DNA from: Mesorhizobium muleiense
GTDB taxonomy: Bacteria; Pseudomonadota; Alphaproteobacteria; Rhizobiales; Rhizobiaceae
Direction: 5' to 3'
Assembly (NCBI RefSeq): GCF_900099905.1
Contig: NZ_FNEE01000001.1
Location: 297,091 to 361,090 of the forward strand
Length of the DNA stretch: 64,000 nt
Notes under the pieces: model-generated
Seen by the model: only the letters and a program-made list of their open reading frames with translations
What the model was told of the DNA's origin: nothing
Database searches by the model: none
Position numbers and translations under genes: made by a program
Shown here: positions 10,501 to 18,462 of the stretch, piece after piece
How positions within the stretch are numbered: the first letter of the stretch is position 1
Layout of the letters: each line of letters starts with the position of its first letter

Positions 10501-13500
10501 GCAAGACCGTCGAGCGCGCCAAGCGCGGTTCGATAACCACGCCGAACGGCCAGCTCAGGGTCAACACCCCGGCACGGGAAGTCCATACGTTCAAACCTGC
10601 CGACAATCCGGAAGTCAGCCGTCGCTCGGCGCTCGGCGAAACCCTGGCCACGACCTTGCCGGCGCTTCCCGACGATGCGGCGACGCCCGCGCCGACATGG
10701 ACGCCCGAGCAGCTGGAGCTCGTCGGCGACTACCTCAATTCCCTCGAACGTTCCAGCGATCCTGTCGTCCGCGATGCGGTGACCATGACCAGGGTGCAAC
10801 TCGGCGGCAGGAGCCTGCCTCAGTCCGGCACGGAGATGACGCCGGCTCAGCATCATGCGCTTGGCGAAATGCTCAACGCCGACCGCAACAGCCTGTTCAC
10901 CGGCTCCAAGCCGGTCGGCCAGCTTTCGAAGAACGGCCTGACGACCCTCCAGGTGTTCAGCGCGCAGGGCAAGCTGCCGCATCTGTCGCCGGGAGAAGTG
11001 ATCGACCAACTCGGCCTGTCGTCCGACGCCAGGCTGCCCGGCGGCGAGCAGTTCCTTACCGCCGGGGCGCTGCCGGGAGAAGCCGGCTGGACCGATGCCG
11101 GCCGTGGCATCGTCGGCGATTACCTCAAGGCGGCGTCACGCTCCACCGATCCGAACCTTGCCGCCGCGGCAAATGCCGCCTCGCCGTTTTTCAAGGGGCG
11201 CGCCACCAAGCCCGGCAAGGCGGTGACCGCCGCGCAGCAGGATGCGCTCATGCAGGTTCTGCAAGCCGACAGTGGCAGCACGTGGGTCTACGGTCCGAAG
11301 CTCCAGCCGGGCTCTTCGTTCAAACCCGCCGGCGACCTTTCGCCGGAGGGCGGCTACAATAAAAAGGTTCTGTCCGGCCACGACACCTGGACGCCATATC
11401 TTTGGCGAGAGATGCGCGGCTACGCCGCCAACCAGCAGAAATCCGCGGACCCCGCGGTGCAGTCGCTCGCGAGCGCACTGGAGAACGCGCTGCCCGTAAG
11501 CAAGCCCAAGGCCGGGACCGAGATCAACAGCGAGGTGCCCGTCCTGCTGGAACGGTTGCTGGACGCCGACAAGGCGAGTTCGTGGCGTGCCCCGACATTC
11601 TTCACCGATGCGCAAGGGGTCTGGCGGTCCGACCGCGCCACTGTTTCCTGGTTCCTGCAGGAACACGAAGCCAATGTCCTGGGCGGCCCCGTGCTGAATG
11701 ACGTGGCGACCAACGGCGCCCTCCTGGCTGCCGGGTGGATCCTCGGCCCCGACGGCCGCACGATCACTCTCGGCGGATCGATACTCGGCATCGGCCTCAA
11801 AGTGCCGCTGCCCAGCCGGCAGGTCTATGGCGAGCTCAGCCTGAAGAACAATGGCCCGGACGGCACCGGTTTCCTGCTCCCGGTCCACCCCAACGACGCG
11901 AACGGCCAGAAACTTTTCGCCAATGGATACCGGCCGAATTTCGCTTATGACGAGGCGGCGGCTCCCTCCGCCCAGTGGGTCGCATCGGCGCCGATGCTGT
12001 CGAAGAACACGTTCCAGAGCGAAAAAGCCACTGGCATTTCACTATCCATCGCTGGCTTCTCTGTGAGTGGGACCTACGTCAATCGCACGCTGCGCTATCT
12101 CGGCGGCGAAGGCGGCCGGCCGGGATATACCCAGAGGGAGCCTGGCCCGCTCAGCCAACGAGCAGCCTCTTTCTGGGAGGAGGCGGCGAGAGGTGGCGCC
12201 AGCCACTATAGCTCCGAAGGCAAGGTGCCTGGTTTCGAGGATCGTCTGCTCTTCCGCAACTACAACCTCATTGCGCCCTTGGGAGGCGGCAAGGAACCCT
12301 GGCGCGGCAGCCCCGCCTTCGAGGGCGTTCCGCGCGAGACGGGCGCCGGGCCGCTCAACCGCCTGGACCGCACGGACCACGGCGCCGGTCTCGCCGTGAA
12401 CTATGGGCCATTGCCGCTAACGACGGTGGAACTCGGCTCGGTGAGGAAGGATGTCGTCCCGCATGCCCGTACCGCCCGCGCGCATCCCGGATCCTCCGAA
12501 GGCGCGCAAAAGGTCTTCTCCGCGTTGGACACTTCGGGGGGGCGACTGACGCCGGACGTTCTGCAGCATCTCGACGCCTATCTCGCCGAGGTTGCGGCAT
12601 CGCCGCACGGCGATTTAAAGTTCGCTGGTCAGCGCGCGTTGGATGTGTTCCCGGAACTGGGCGCGGCGCCATATCCGGACCAACTCGCCGGCGGACGGCC
12701 AGACGGCATGAGCCGGCCAGCATGGAAAGCGTTGCGGCAACAGCTGGACCAGCAGGCCCGGAGCGAACTGACGCCCACGCAGGCGCATTACCTCAACCGG
12801 CTGCTCGAGCAGGATGTGCGGCACAATTCGCCGCCCCCGGACATCGCACCGGCCCCGGCGGGCGACGGCCCGATTGTGCCCAGGAGTCCGGCGCCGCGAC
12901 GGGAACAGGGCCCGGCGGCTGAAGGGTCGTGGGGATCGTCGACGGCAAAACCGCTGACACAAGCTGAGATTGCGGCCAACCGCCAGGAAGCATCGAGCAT
13001 GCTGGACGATATGATCCAGCAGGATCTTGGCATGCCCGAGATGACCGATATGAGAGCCGATCTTGCCGATCAGGTCAGCCGGTCGCCCGAGATGATGGAA
13101 CTCTTGCGGAATGCCCACGCGAAAGGCGTGCGCATCGTCAACCCGGCGCGGCGCGATCTGCGGATTTTCGATCCGAGCTTGCAACAGGATCTGACTGCAA
13201 CCGGATCAGGGTTGGACCGAGCGCTCGACGTGATTTCCGTGGATGCCGATATGTTCCGCACGCCGGCCGCGGGCAAGGACGCGGTCGTTGCCGGATTCGT
13301 CGATGCGCTTAGCCATGAACTGTCGCATGTGACCGACGCCCCGATGGACGTGCTGCCCCAGGATTTCGCAAACCGCCAAGCCCATCGGGACGCAAACGTA
13401 GACGCCCGCTTGAAGTCGGAGGGCGAAGCGGCGCTGGTTCAATACATCGTAGCCGATGAGCTTGCTGCGAACGGCGGCAAGCCGAATCTCGCGCTGCGAG

Positions 13501-15878
13501 CCGACCAGGCGCAGGCCGATATCTATGACCGCTTCACCGCCGGCGAGATCGACCGCACCCAGGCTGTCCACGAGATGGCGGCGCTCTACGGGAGTATGGA
13601 GCCGAGCATTGCGGACGGCGGCACTTACGCAGACTACTACGGACATTTCGCGGACGCGGCATATCAGGCAGCGAATGTCGCGCCGGGCCACGAAGGCGAT
13701 GTTGCATCCAACGCATCGCACGTCGTGGGTGAACCGCGCGCTGCCGCACCAGCAAACAAGGGCCAACCCGCTCCGAACAATGGACCGCTCACCCGTAACG
13801 GCGTCAGAGCGACCCCGCTTGACCAGGTGCCAGATCTCGCCATGGGCGATTTCCAGCCGACCCAGATTCCATGGCTCAAGCGCGAGCAGGTGGCCGAGCT
13901 GACGGAACAGCAGTTCCGCGACATGGATCAGGCCGGCTTGCTGCCCTATCTGACCAAAAGCCAATTGCGCGGTATCCCGAAGGCAAAGATAGGCCAGGTC
14001 AATATTGCTGGCCTCGACGGGAAACAGATTCCTTGGCTGACCGAGGGCCACATCCGGAATGTGACGGACCAGCAGTTCCGGGATTTCGGCAAGACCGGTT
14101 TGACGCCTCACCTGACGAAACCACAGTTGCAGGCGATAAAAGGAGACATGGTCGAGCTGGTCAACATGTCGAAGTTGGAAGCGCGTCAGGGTCCATGGTT
14201 CAAGCCCAGCCAGGTCGCGAAGTTCACGTCACAGCAATTCAAGGATCTGGGCGAGGCCGGATTGCTGAAGACCCTCACAGAGCGCCAGGTTCCGGCGATC
14301 TCCGAAACCGTGATCGATTCCGTGGACGTGGCCAAGCTCGATCCCAAGCAGGTGCCGTGGCTGACCGAGAAGCAGATTCCGGTGCTGACCCGCGATCAAT
14401 GGGGTGCCTTCACGATCCACCACACCGAAGCCCTGACCCAGCCGCAGATCGAAGCGGTGACACCAAAACAGTACGGGGAAATGAGCCCCGGCCAGTTCCG
14501 CAAGTTCACGCTTGAGCAGTTCGAGTGGATGAGCGTGGACCAGACCAATGCGCTCTCGGTGCTGCAGCTGACGATATTTCGGGCGACCCACAAAAACTCG
14601 ATGACGCCGGATCAGCGGACGCTTGTGGAAGGCGCGCTGGTTTATTCGCGGACCAATGAATATCAGGCTGCGCTGGACACCTTCGGCACCATGGCGGGCA
14701 CGTCCTACATGCTGTGGAGCTCGCTGCCGCCAACCTGGACCGCCACCGCCGGAGCGGTGGCATTTGGCGTGCGAGGCGTCGTTTTCGGTGCGCAGGCGCT
14801 CTTCCCCAACGCAACCGCAAGTCACAAGCCGTTTGGGCGGTTCCTCAACGCGCTCGGCGGAGCCACATTCATTGCCGCAGCGCCAGGCGCCGCGACCGGG
14901 ATGATCCAGGGTAAGGATCTTGTCGTCAACAGCACGTTCACGGTCGGCAACATCGTCTATGGCACGAAGTCGATGCTGCAGACGTTCACCGGCAGGCCGG
15001 TGATCCGAAACCTGGCCGAATATCTGGCTGGACCCGGCTATGTGCTTGGCTGCGCCTTCTATACGGTGCAGTCCTGGCCGGCGCCGATCGCCACTGTCGC
15101 CGGCACCATGTTCACGTTCGGCTGCGCGGAATTCTACGCGTCGGCCAGAAGGACGGACCGGATCAATAGCCGTTCAGTGCCGCGAACCGATGCTGATATC
15201 GCAGCGGCGGAAAAGTCCGACAAAAAATGGGCTGCATGGGATCGGTGGACTCTGGGCGTCACCTTCGGCGTTGGAATGCTTCTCTTCTCGCTTGACGCCC
15301 TGCTCGCGGAGCCTTGGGAGGCCGCGAAGCCGACCCCTCCAGCCGATCCGAAAAAACCGGATGGCGATGCCTCGTCCCAGCAACCCGATGATCCTTCGGA
15401 TGTGCCAGACGCGCCGCAGATCCCACCGGAAGATTTCCCACAACTTGTCGTGCTGGCCGATGACGGCCTGAACTTGCGGACCCAGCCTGACGAGGAGTCG
15501 ACTGTGGTGACGGTTCTGCAACCCGGGACATTCGTCGAGCAGACCGCGAAGCCTTCGACCGATCAGTCAGGCGAGGCCTGGATACCGGTCGAAGGTTTCG
15601 GGCCGGACGGCGAAATGCATAGCGGCTGGGTTTCCGGCGACCATGTCGAGGCGCATGCCGACGGCAGCAGCAATCCTGCGGGCCGCACCAATCCAACGCT
15701 GGAGCAAGACGGCTACCAGTGGGTCGAGGTCAAGAACGGCGACAGCATTCGCCTGATCGCCAGGACCCATTCCGCTGATGTGGCCGAGACGGTGGTGCTC
15801 AACATGGATCATATACTGAGCCCGGATGTGATCTTCTCGGGCGACCGCATCTACCTGCCGGCCACCTTGGTCGGCTGA
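4542..15878 (+). CDS. Giant (3,778 aa) LysM/SH3b repeat protein of the type III locus
   Basis: The ATG at 4542 has GGAGG eight bases upstream (a TTG immediately before it is not needed). There is no Sec signal peptide. In order: a Pro-rich then coiled-coil N-terminus (1-70); two copies of a helical module (about 130-167 and 324-358, GKSIDxIAE pattern); Thr-rich segments; LysM (about 463-510); W-[VF]-[DAS]-PEVA motifs near 648, 1073 and 1108; a hydrophobic stretch (about 1344-1390); Pro/Gly-rich linkers; four roughly 100-residue helical repeats between about 2050 and 2760; a zincin-like HELSH at 2925-2929 with Glu2960/2962 downstream; about four 48-residue PWL-LT-QQF repeats (about 3107-3290); several membrane-like segments (3385-3585); SH3b (about 3632-3705); and a terminal LysM (about 3726-3777). 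No family match was recognised. Location between two type III operons suggests an envelope-linked, translocator-like or effector role. Its 3' end overlaps the convergent LysR gene by 28 bp. Confidence 0.85.
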   Translation: MIRPINTVKPPPPPRVDPKAQAEQTTRLRAEATKLQNEIRLANRMGEVDAAAGARQRLTQVNAELTTAQPAAPAPQPTPPELPAAVTGNGGITAAPALFSVQDLGGNVAPPEVKALEVNAPDVKASEVKANDILKAIDGGKSIDNIAAEQGVAPEDVVAALNAGGMTAVATEHANGDTRTVVITAGDRTITENQDYQHGGYYTQETGPDMQATSSPIRDDLGRKETTSVDAQTGAITTTLVDDLGNGAVTERTTNPQTRETTTTETSGDGAVTVTSNLPNGSTVQTVTPAGGPALPVTTVTAPDGEVTTLAQSQTADGSGVPAIEEQLAAGKSIDEIAEASNLTPEQVIAEMNAAGLEVTQGGDPGETLQIVVTDPNTGRTATYNNDYHHGSRSATTTEGSTKTTNMVDGNGVTTQTERNTETGEETTTIVDPGKNTETTIVVDKDGRRTETVVETLNDAEPIDYDVKPGDNLSDIAEANGVTLDDLAKSNPELFTTPRDPDLIRPGETVVIDGATRTTVNVTFNGYTMTTSPDGKITLTNAATGAVTDIAAGTAQQALAELLLDINPNSSDPQQAKEDQIVKTALDGMFGGATPELTTDALEKQQAVVAAMEAYGKPVPATPQLEGTPISVGPFGEPPSATAPSGGNWVPLIVDGTWQWFDPEVAKAIAAENVAVSRHGEAQANSVQSQAQLDVYALDPAYKEAMEAAEATLDDTLAPYGLELKPTEPKGTLAEAQERLSLANSALEAAATATDEYAAGQQSLLDAIDEQVDLPAISDPNQDSVSSPGSPSPEEANQDARAEHAGVAQLLIDSALHTANGNKATVDQLVASTELELKLTDAKPGTAEYTAIEERLAGLQALQGGAANQVTLAEAYQQYGIAQKAAADLAVTMEPLKQQLLAQARERNPHHFDWKGFTNGRGEFTGKILSQDIVEDNGQLFVVTVYENATFTDENGDDTNVHKSALTYDLNDDGIRQDFRDDPLNKQWQEMLASTDTSSAPVCTPNANGSQSALDAARSKIVDVQVNNFDAALKDARTALVDAAAARDQAITDHGPGTVEAPAGTLKPGETAVKVTVGGRDMWVAPEVAADYEAQGPGAIGESGKSIQIEMDGQKLWVSPEVAAAEINRDQAETQKDRLEDWEQNVRPAMVAGRDWYAFSASQPKLLEYGSEEHEAKLKNQYFEERQDQAMAGYRVRFENLYESGLTGEYKPYAPGELSGTVAQTLGLDPSSEGVEKVVDEIADRAGDDAEVKIVPIFSLDGGVESSTALFAIKSGGNEAGYVDSAGKYYSSFDEFQHENRLFSDKGNLVMAKGGDMSLGKDGFSLDELEVADARKVDFWDKASDIGLGLLAGAATIVSFVPGGQWAIPIAVGAGSILGGKALIKEGDHLLQGGDFDSQSAWNVATGVTAFLPVGAGALRTYGLAKTGLSGRQAFAGGFGMTHMKEVSWGIGKFQVKVDKAKYADEVSAFMQSGSKLPAAAWDLDAAAVATGVPLLGKSLQDLAALVHEGDMNVLELANAIVGIGVGTVGTGLGGRSLLYNMPGGAGGTRGGPHASASFPGGPESGPQPRAVYEMGPDGVYTPTGEQVMPDPNEIIIDGDVAGETSGQQGAGFGARDGFDSTHGANRPTGPRALPAGESDGPNPPPPAGGKGDPSGDGQSSRPMVVHEQGADGVHRPTDKLVFHDPSHPVIEGTVVNVHDEAPSAPGERGDPQNPGNRDAQAAREQNVPADGDPIVVPPARGDATTRPADTGMRLVWDPATKTFTGTPSPSGAKPSEGGAEGTRPLMRYTVGNRHTGEMLVDFNLPEGQRVVAIPEPKAITAAPEPVPAPVELDPSLPVLYLGADGRWTADPNSRTEPPAVTDTGHPSPVRPDGTPVINNRSSNPYSFGQTIAAVKAGLRRIGTRYLNTEPRYDYPKLGELVDSIYHRPVAQDGVTAGQDIYVEAGGKYLPAKVVVAGPQASMTRDIVPEIVPLGEHATEAGYLGSGKTVERAKRGSITTPNGQLRVNTPAREVHTFKPADNPEVSRRSALGETLATTLPALPDDAATPAPTWTPEQLELVGDYLNSLERSSDPVVRDAVTMTRVQLGGRSLPQSGTEMTPAQHHALGEMLNADRNSLFTGSKPVGQLSKNGLTTLQVFSAQGKLPHLSPGEVIDQLGLSSDARLPGGEQFLTAGALPGEAGWTDAGRGIVGDYLKAASRSTDPNLAAAANAASPFFKGRATKPGKAVTAAQQDALMQVLQADSGSTWVYGPKLQPGSSFKPAGDLSPEGGYNKKVLSGHDTWTPYLWREMRGYAANQQKSADPAVQSLASALENALPVSKPKAGTEINSEVPVLLERLLDADKASSWRAPTFFTDAQGVWRSDRATVSWFLQEHEANVLGGPVLNDVATNGALLAAGWILGPDGRTITLGGSILGIGLKVPLPSRQVYGELSLKNNGPDGTGFLLPVHPNDANGQKLFANGYRPNFAYDEAAAPSAQWVASAPMLSKNTFQSEKATGISLSIAGFSVSGTYVNRTLRYLGGEGGRPGYTQREPGPLSQRAASFWEEAARGGASHYSSEGKVPGFEDRLLFRNYNLIAPLGGGKEPWRGSPAFEGVPRETGAGPLNRLDRTDHGAGLAVNYGPLPLTTVELGSVRKDVVPHARTARAHPGSSEGAQKVFSALDTSGGRLTPDVLQHLDAYLAEVAASPHGDLKFAGQRALDVFPELGAAPYPDQLAGGRPDGMSRPAWKALRQQLDQQARSELTPTQAHYLNRLLEQDVRHNSPPPDIAPAPAGDGPIVPRSPAPRREQGPAAEGSWGSSTAKPLTQAEIAANRQEASSMLDDMIQQDLGMPEMTDMRADLADQVSRSPEMMELLRNAHAKGVRIVNPARRDLRIFDPSLQQDLTATGSGLDRALDVISVDADMFRTPAAGKDAVVAGFVDALSHELSHVTDAPMDVLPQDFANRQAHRDANVDARLKSEGEAALVQYIVADELAANGGKPNLALRADQAQADIYDRFTAGEIDRTQAVHEMAALYGSMEPSIADGGTYADYYGHFADAAYQAANVAPGHEGDVASNASHVVGEPRAAAPANKGQPAPNNGPLTRNGVRATPLDQVPDLAMGDFQPTQIPWLKREQVAELTEQQFRDMDQAGLLPYLTKSQLRGIPKAKIGQVNIAGLDGKQIPWLTEGHIRNVTDQQFRDFGKTGLTPHLTKPQLQAIKGDMVELVNMSKLEARQGPWFKPSQVAKFTSQQFKDLGEAGLLKTLTERQVPAISETVIDSVDVAKLDPKQVPWLTEKQIPVLTRDQWGAFTIHHTEALTQPQIEAVTPKQYGEMSPGQFRKFTLEQFEWMSVDQTNALSVLQLTIFRATHKNSMTPDQRTLVEGALVYSRTNEYQAALDTFGTMAGTSYMLWSSLPPTWTATAGAVAFGVRGVVFGAQALFPNATASHKPFGRFLNALGGATFIAAAPGAATGMIQGKDLVVNSTFTVGNIVYGTKSMLQTFTGRPVIRNLAEYLAGPGYVLGCAFYTVQSWPAPIATVAGTMFTFGCAEFYASARRTDRINSRSVPRTDADIAAAEKSDKKWAAWDRWTLGVTFGVGMLLFSLDALLAEPWEAAKPTPPADPKKPDGDASSQQPDDPSDVPDAPQIPPEDFPQLVVLADDGLNLRTQPDEESTVVTVLQPGTFVEQTAKPSTDQSGEAWIPVEGFGPDGEMHSGWVSGDHVEAHADGSSNPAGRTNPTLEQDGYQWVEVKNGDSIRLIARTHSADVAETVVLNMDHILSPDVIFSGDRIYLPATLVG

Positions 15879-16813
15879 GAAACCGCGGGCCTAAGCTTGT
15901 CGGTTCTCGCAGCGTAGGCATGCGCGACGCAGCCGGCCAGCTTTGCCGCCCGCTCCGCAATCGGATTGGAGGGTTCGGAAGAGTAGGAGGCGGTAAACTG
16001 CAGGTCTGACGGGTGCCATTCGCATTCGACGATGCGCAGTTTTCCGCTTGCGAGATAGTCCTGGACGACGCCCTCGGGCAGCGAGGCTATGCCGATCCCG
16101 TTGAGTGTCATCGTGATGGAAGCGGCCAGCGAATTGGCCGGAAAGATGCGCGGCGTCTCTTCGAATTCGCCGGTGAGCTTGCGGTAGAGTTCGCTGTAGG
16201 GTCGCGTGGTGCGGGCGTAGCTGATGATCGGAAACTGCATCAGGTCGTTCAGCGTCACCTTGCGCCGGTTGGGCAATTCCAATTGCGGCGAGCAGACCCA
16301 GACAAGCGGGAAGGACGGCATCTCGATATTCTCGATGCTGTACTCCAGGACAGGGCCCATCAGCACCGCAAGATCGAGCCGGTGTGACATGAGTTCGTTG
16401 CGAAGGGTCGTCGTCGCATCGACGACGATGTCGGTATCGACAAGCGGAAAGTTTGCCTTCAGTGCCGTGAGGAAATCCGGCAGCCAGGTGTGCACGATCG
16501 TTTCGGCGACCCCAAGCCTCAGCACCCTGGTCGTCTCTGAAGTCTCTGACAGAGAACTGGCCATCAGTTGCAGCCGCTCGGCGACGCGCAGGACCCGTTG
16601 GGCAGGCGGCAGCAGCCGTTGTCCCTCGGCGGTCAGCCTGACCGTGCTGCTCTGACGCTCGAACAGCTTGGCGCCAAGCGCTTCCTCCAGCCCGGCAATT
16701 CGGGTGGACACCGCCGGCTGTGTGGTATTCAGGCGTTCCGCCGCCCTGCGAAAGCTTCCGAAGGTCGCCACCAGGAGAAAGGTTTCGAGCTGCTTGATGT
16801 TGAAAGGTATCAC
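15851..16813 (-). CDS. LysR-family transcriptional regulator
   Basis: A 320-residue protein with an N-terminal winged HTH (QLETFLLVATFGSFRRAAER, then NTTQPAVSTRIAGLEEALG) and a periplasmic-binding-protein-like effector domain from about residue 90. ATG 16813 gives the canonical LysR N-terminus. It is convergent with the giant gene (28-bp 3' overlap) and sits 40 nt beyond the L,D-transpeptidase gene, which is upstream on the same strand. The effector and targets are unknown; by position the transpeptidase or the secretion genes are candidates. I cannot tell it apart from other LysR subfamilies by eye. Confidence 0.92.
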   Translation of the reverse strand: MIPFNIKQLETFLLVATFGSFRRAAERLNTTQPAVSTRIAGLEEALGAKLFERQSSTVRLTAEGQRLLPPAQRVLRVAERLQLMASSLSETSETTRVLRLGVAETIVHTWLPDFLTALKANFPLVDTDIVVDATTTLRNELMSHRLDLAVLMGPVLEYSIENIEMPSFPLVWVCSPQLELPNRRKVTLNDLMQFPIISYARTTRPYSELYRKLTGEFEETPRIFPANSLAASITMTLNGIGIASLPEGVVQDYLASGKLRIVECEWHPSDLQFTASYSSEPSNPIAERAAKLAGCVAHAYAARTDKLRPAVSQPTKVAGR

Positions 16814-16852
16814 GACTGGGAATCACTCATTTGCGGCTTTCGGGAACGGCCA

Positions 16853-17560
16853 TCAATGCCGCACAATGATCTGGCTGCCGATCTTCACGCGGTCATGAAG
16901 ATCGATGACGTCGTCATTGGTCATGCGAATGCAACCGGAGGAGTTGGCCTGCCCGACGGTCCATGGCTGGTTGGTGCCGTGGACGCGATAAAGCGTGTTG
17001 CCGATATACAATGCGCGCGCGCCCAGTGGATTGTTCGGTCCTCCCTCGACATGCACGGGCAGGAAGCGGCCATTTGACGCTTCCCTGGATCGCATTTCGG
17101 CCGGCGGCCGCCAATCCGGCCAGGTCTTCTTGGCCGGAATCGTGTCGCGGCCGGACCATTCCAATCCCTCCTTTCCAACGCCCACCGCGTATCGCAGCGC
17201 CCTGCCGTTGCCCAAAATGTAGTAAAGCCGCCGCTGCGTGGTGTCGATAACGATCGATCCCTTCGGTTGAGCCTCGCTGAAATGCACGATCTCCCTCGGG
17301 ATTGTCGACCACTCGCGCCGGGTTTCTGCATCGGAAGGCTGGTCGGGAGCGGAAGGGGAGACCAGCACATTTCTTGCCGGATCGTAAGTCCAGCTGCGTG
17401 GGTCATAACCGCCATTCGATTGGGCCTGCGCCGGCGCCATCGCGGCAATCGATAGGACAGCGATCAGAAATGCACGCAATCTCTGGTTAAGGCGCCGGGT
17501 GACTCGGACTTTGCGTCCCGCAACCTTGACGGGAACAGGCAAGTTCGCAAGCAGAATCAT
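16853..17560 (-). CDS. L,D-transpeptidase (YkuD/ErfK-YbiS family)
   Basis: A 235-residue periplasmic enzyme that forms 3-3 peptidoglycan cross-links or attaches proteins to peptidoglycan. An N-terminal signal sequence (LRAFLIAVLSIAAMAPAQA) is followed by the YkuD domain. The catalytic motif is intact: His194 in HGTNQPW and Cys210 in NSSGCIRM. I chose ATG 17560; a TTG four codons upstream is possible. Rhizobiales carry many LDT paralogues, so this could be general wall machinery. Its position inside a type III locus, beside a LysM/SH3b protein, suggests local wall remodelling for the injectisome (inference). Confidence 0.88.
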   Translation of the reverse strand: MILLANLPVPVKVAGRKVRVTRRLNQRLRAFLIAVLSIAAMAPAQAQSNGGYDPRSWTYDPARNVLVSPSAPDQPSDAETRREWSTIPREIVHFSEAQPKGSIVIDTTQRRLYYILGNGRALRYAVGVGKEGLEWSGRDTIPAKKTWPDWRPPAEMRSREASNGRFLPVHVEGGPNNPLGARALYIGNTLYRVHGTNQPWTVGQANSSGCIRMTNDDVIDLHDRVKIGSQIIVRH

Positions 17561-17794
17561 GATTGCCGCCAAGACCGATCTCTCTTCTGCATCCAGGCGT
17601 CCAGCTGGCGATCACCTGATTCCAGCGCGCACCATATCGCTTTGCAAGCGGTTCGCAACGTTTGGCACCAAATGCTCGTGCGCATTCCAATTGGACTTCC
17701 AATTCAGCAATGTGCACGATAGAGTGAATCGGCGGGTAAACCATTCAACCAGCGACGCGGGCCATCGCTCGTGCGTCCCTTTGCGATAGGACCA
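17561..17794. other. Divergent intergenic region between ldt and nolW
   Basis: This 234-bp region separates divergent genes and must carry the promoters of both the L,D-transpeptidase and the nolW-sctT operon. At 17689-17708 there is ttccaattggacttccaatt, a direct repeat of TTCCAATT that includes the palindrome CCAATTGG. I could not identify a convincing tts box or a -35/-10 pair. Confidence 0.4.
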
Positions 17795-18442
17795 ATGTTG
17801 ACGGGACGCGACACCTGCCATGCGGATCGGTTGGGAGCCAAGGCTGCTTTCGCCGCCTGCGGCCTAGCGATGATCCTGGCGTTCGGCCTTGCCTCGTCGC
17901 CGGCCAACGCTGCCGAACCGCGCTGGCCTGCCGGCCCGTACAAATACATCACCGTCGATCAGTCAGTGGCCGATGCGCTGGTCGAGCTGGGCCGCAACAT
18001 GCGGGTGCCGATGCGTGTCAGCAAACTCGTAAAGGGACGTTTAAGCGCCGGCATGCCGGTTGGAACGGCCCGCGAGTTCCTGCAGGAGATCTGCGATCGA
18101 TACGGCTTGGTCTGGCATTTCGATGGCATCGTCATGAACGTCGCGACCGAAGCCGAGGTCCGGACGGAAATGATCGCGCTTGATGCCAACACGGCTGCCG
18201 GCGCGGAAGATCGGCTTTCGCGGCTGGGGGTCGTCGACCCGAAGTTTCCGATCAAGGTGTCCAGGCAGGACGATGTTGTCTCGGTATCGGGGCCGCCGTC
18301 CTATGTCGAACTTGTCAGGAAAACACTGGGAGTTCCTGCGGCGCCGAGCGCGAAGCAGGAGGCTGGCAAAGTCGTTCCGGTCCGCGTTTTCCGCGGCAGG
18401 CAGGCGGAGGCGCAGAATGTTCCCTCCGGCAAACCGAACTAG
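17795..18442 (+). CDS. nolW: NolW/RhcC1-like secretin N-terminal half
   Basis: About 215 residues: a signal peptide (AKAAFAACGLAMILAFGLASS, ending at ANAA) and then the N0/N1 secretin domains (YITVDQSVADALVELGRN; VVSVSGPPSYVELVRKTLG). There is no C-terminal beta-barrel gate. In rhizobia the secretin SctC is split into NolW (RhcC1) and RhcC2; this matches the first half. ATG 17795 has ATAGGA just upstream; a GTG 24 nt earlier is the alternative. It heads the plus-strand operon and is 20 nt before nolB. The partner half is not in the window. Confidence 0.85.
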   Translation: MLTGRDTCHADRLGAKAAFAACGLAMILAFGLASSPANAAEPRWPAGPYKYITVDQSVADALVELGRNMRVPMRVSKLVKGRLSAGMPVGTAREFLQEICDRYGLVWHFDGIVMNVATEAEVRTEMIALDANTAAGAEDRLSRLGVVDPKFPIKVSRQDDVVSVSGPPSYVELVRKTLGVPAAPSAKQEAGKVVPVRVFRGRQAEAQNVPSGKPN

Positions 18443-18462
18443 GCAAGCAGGAGGGCAGGTTC

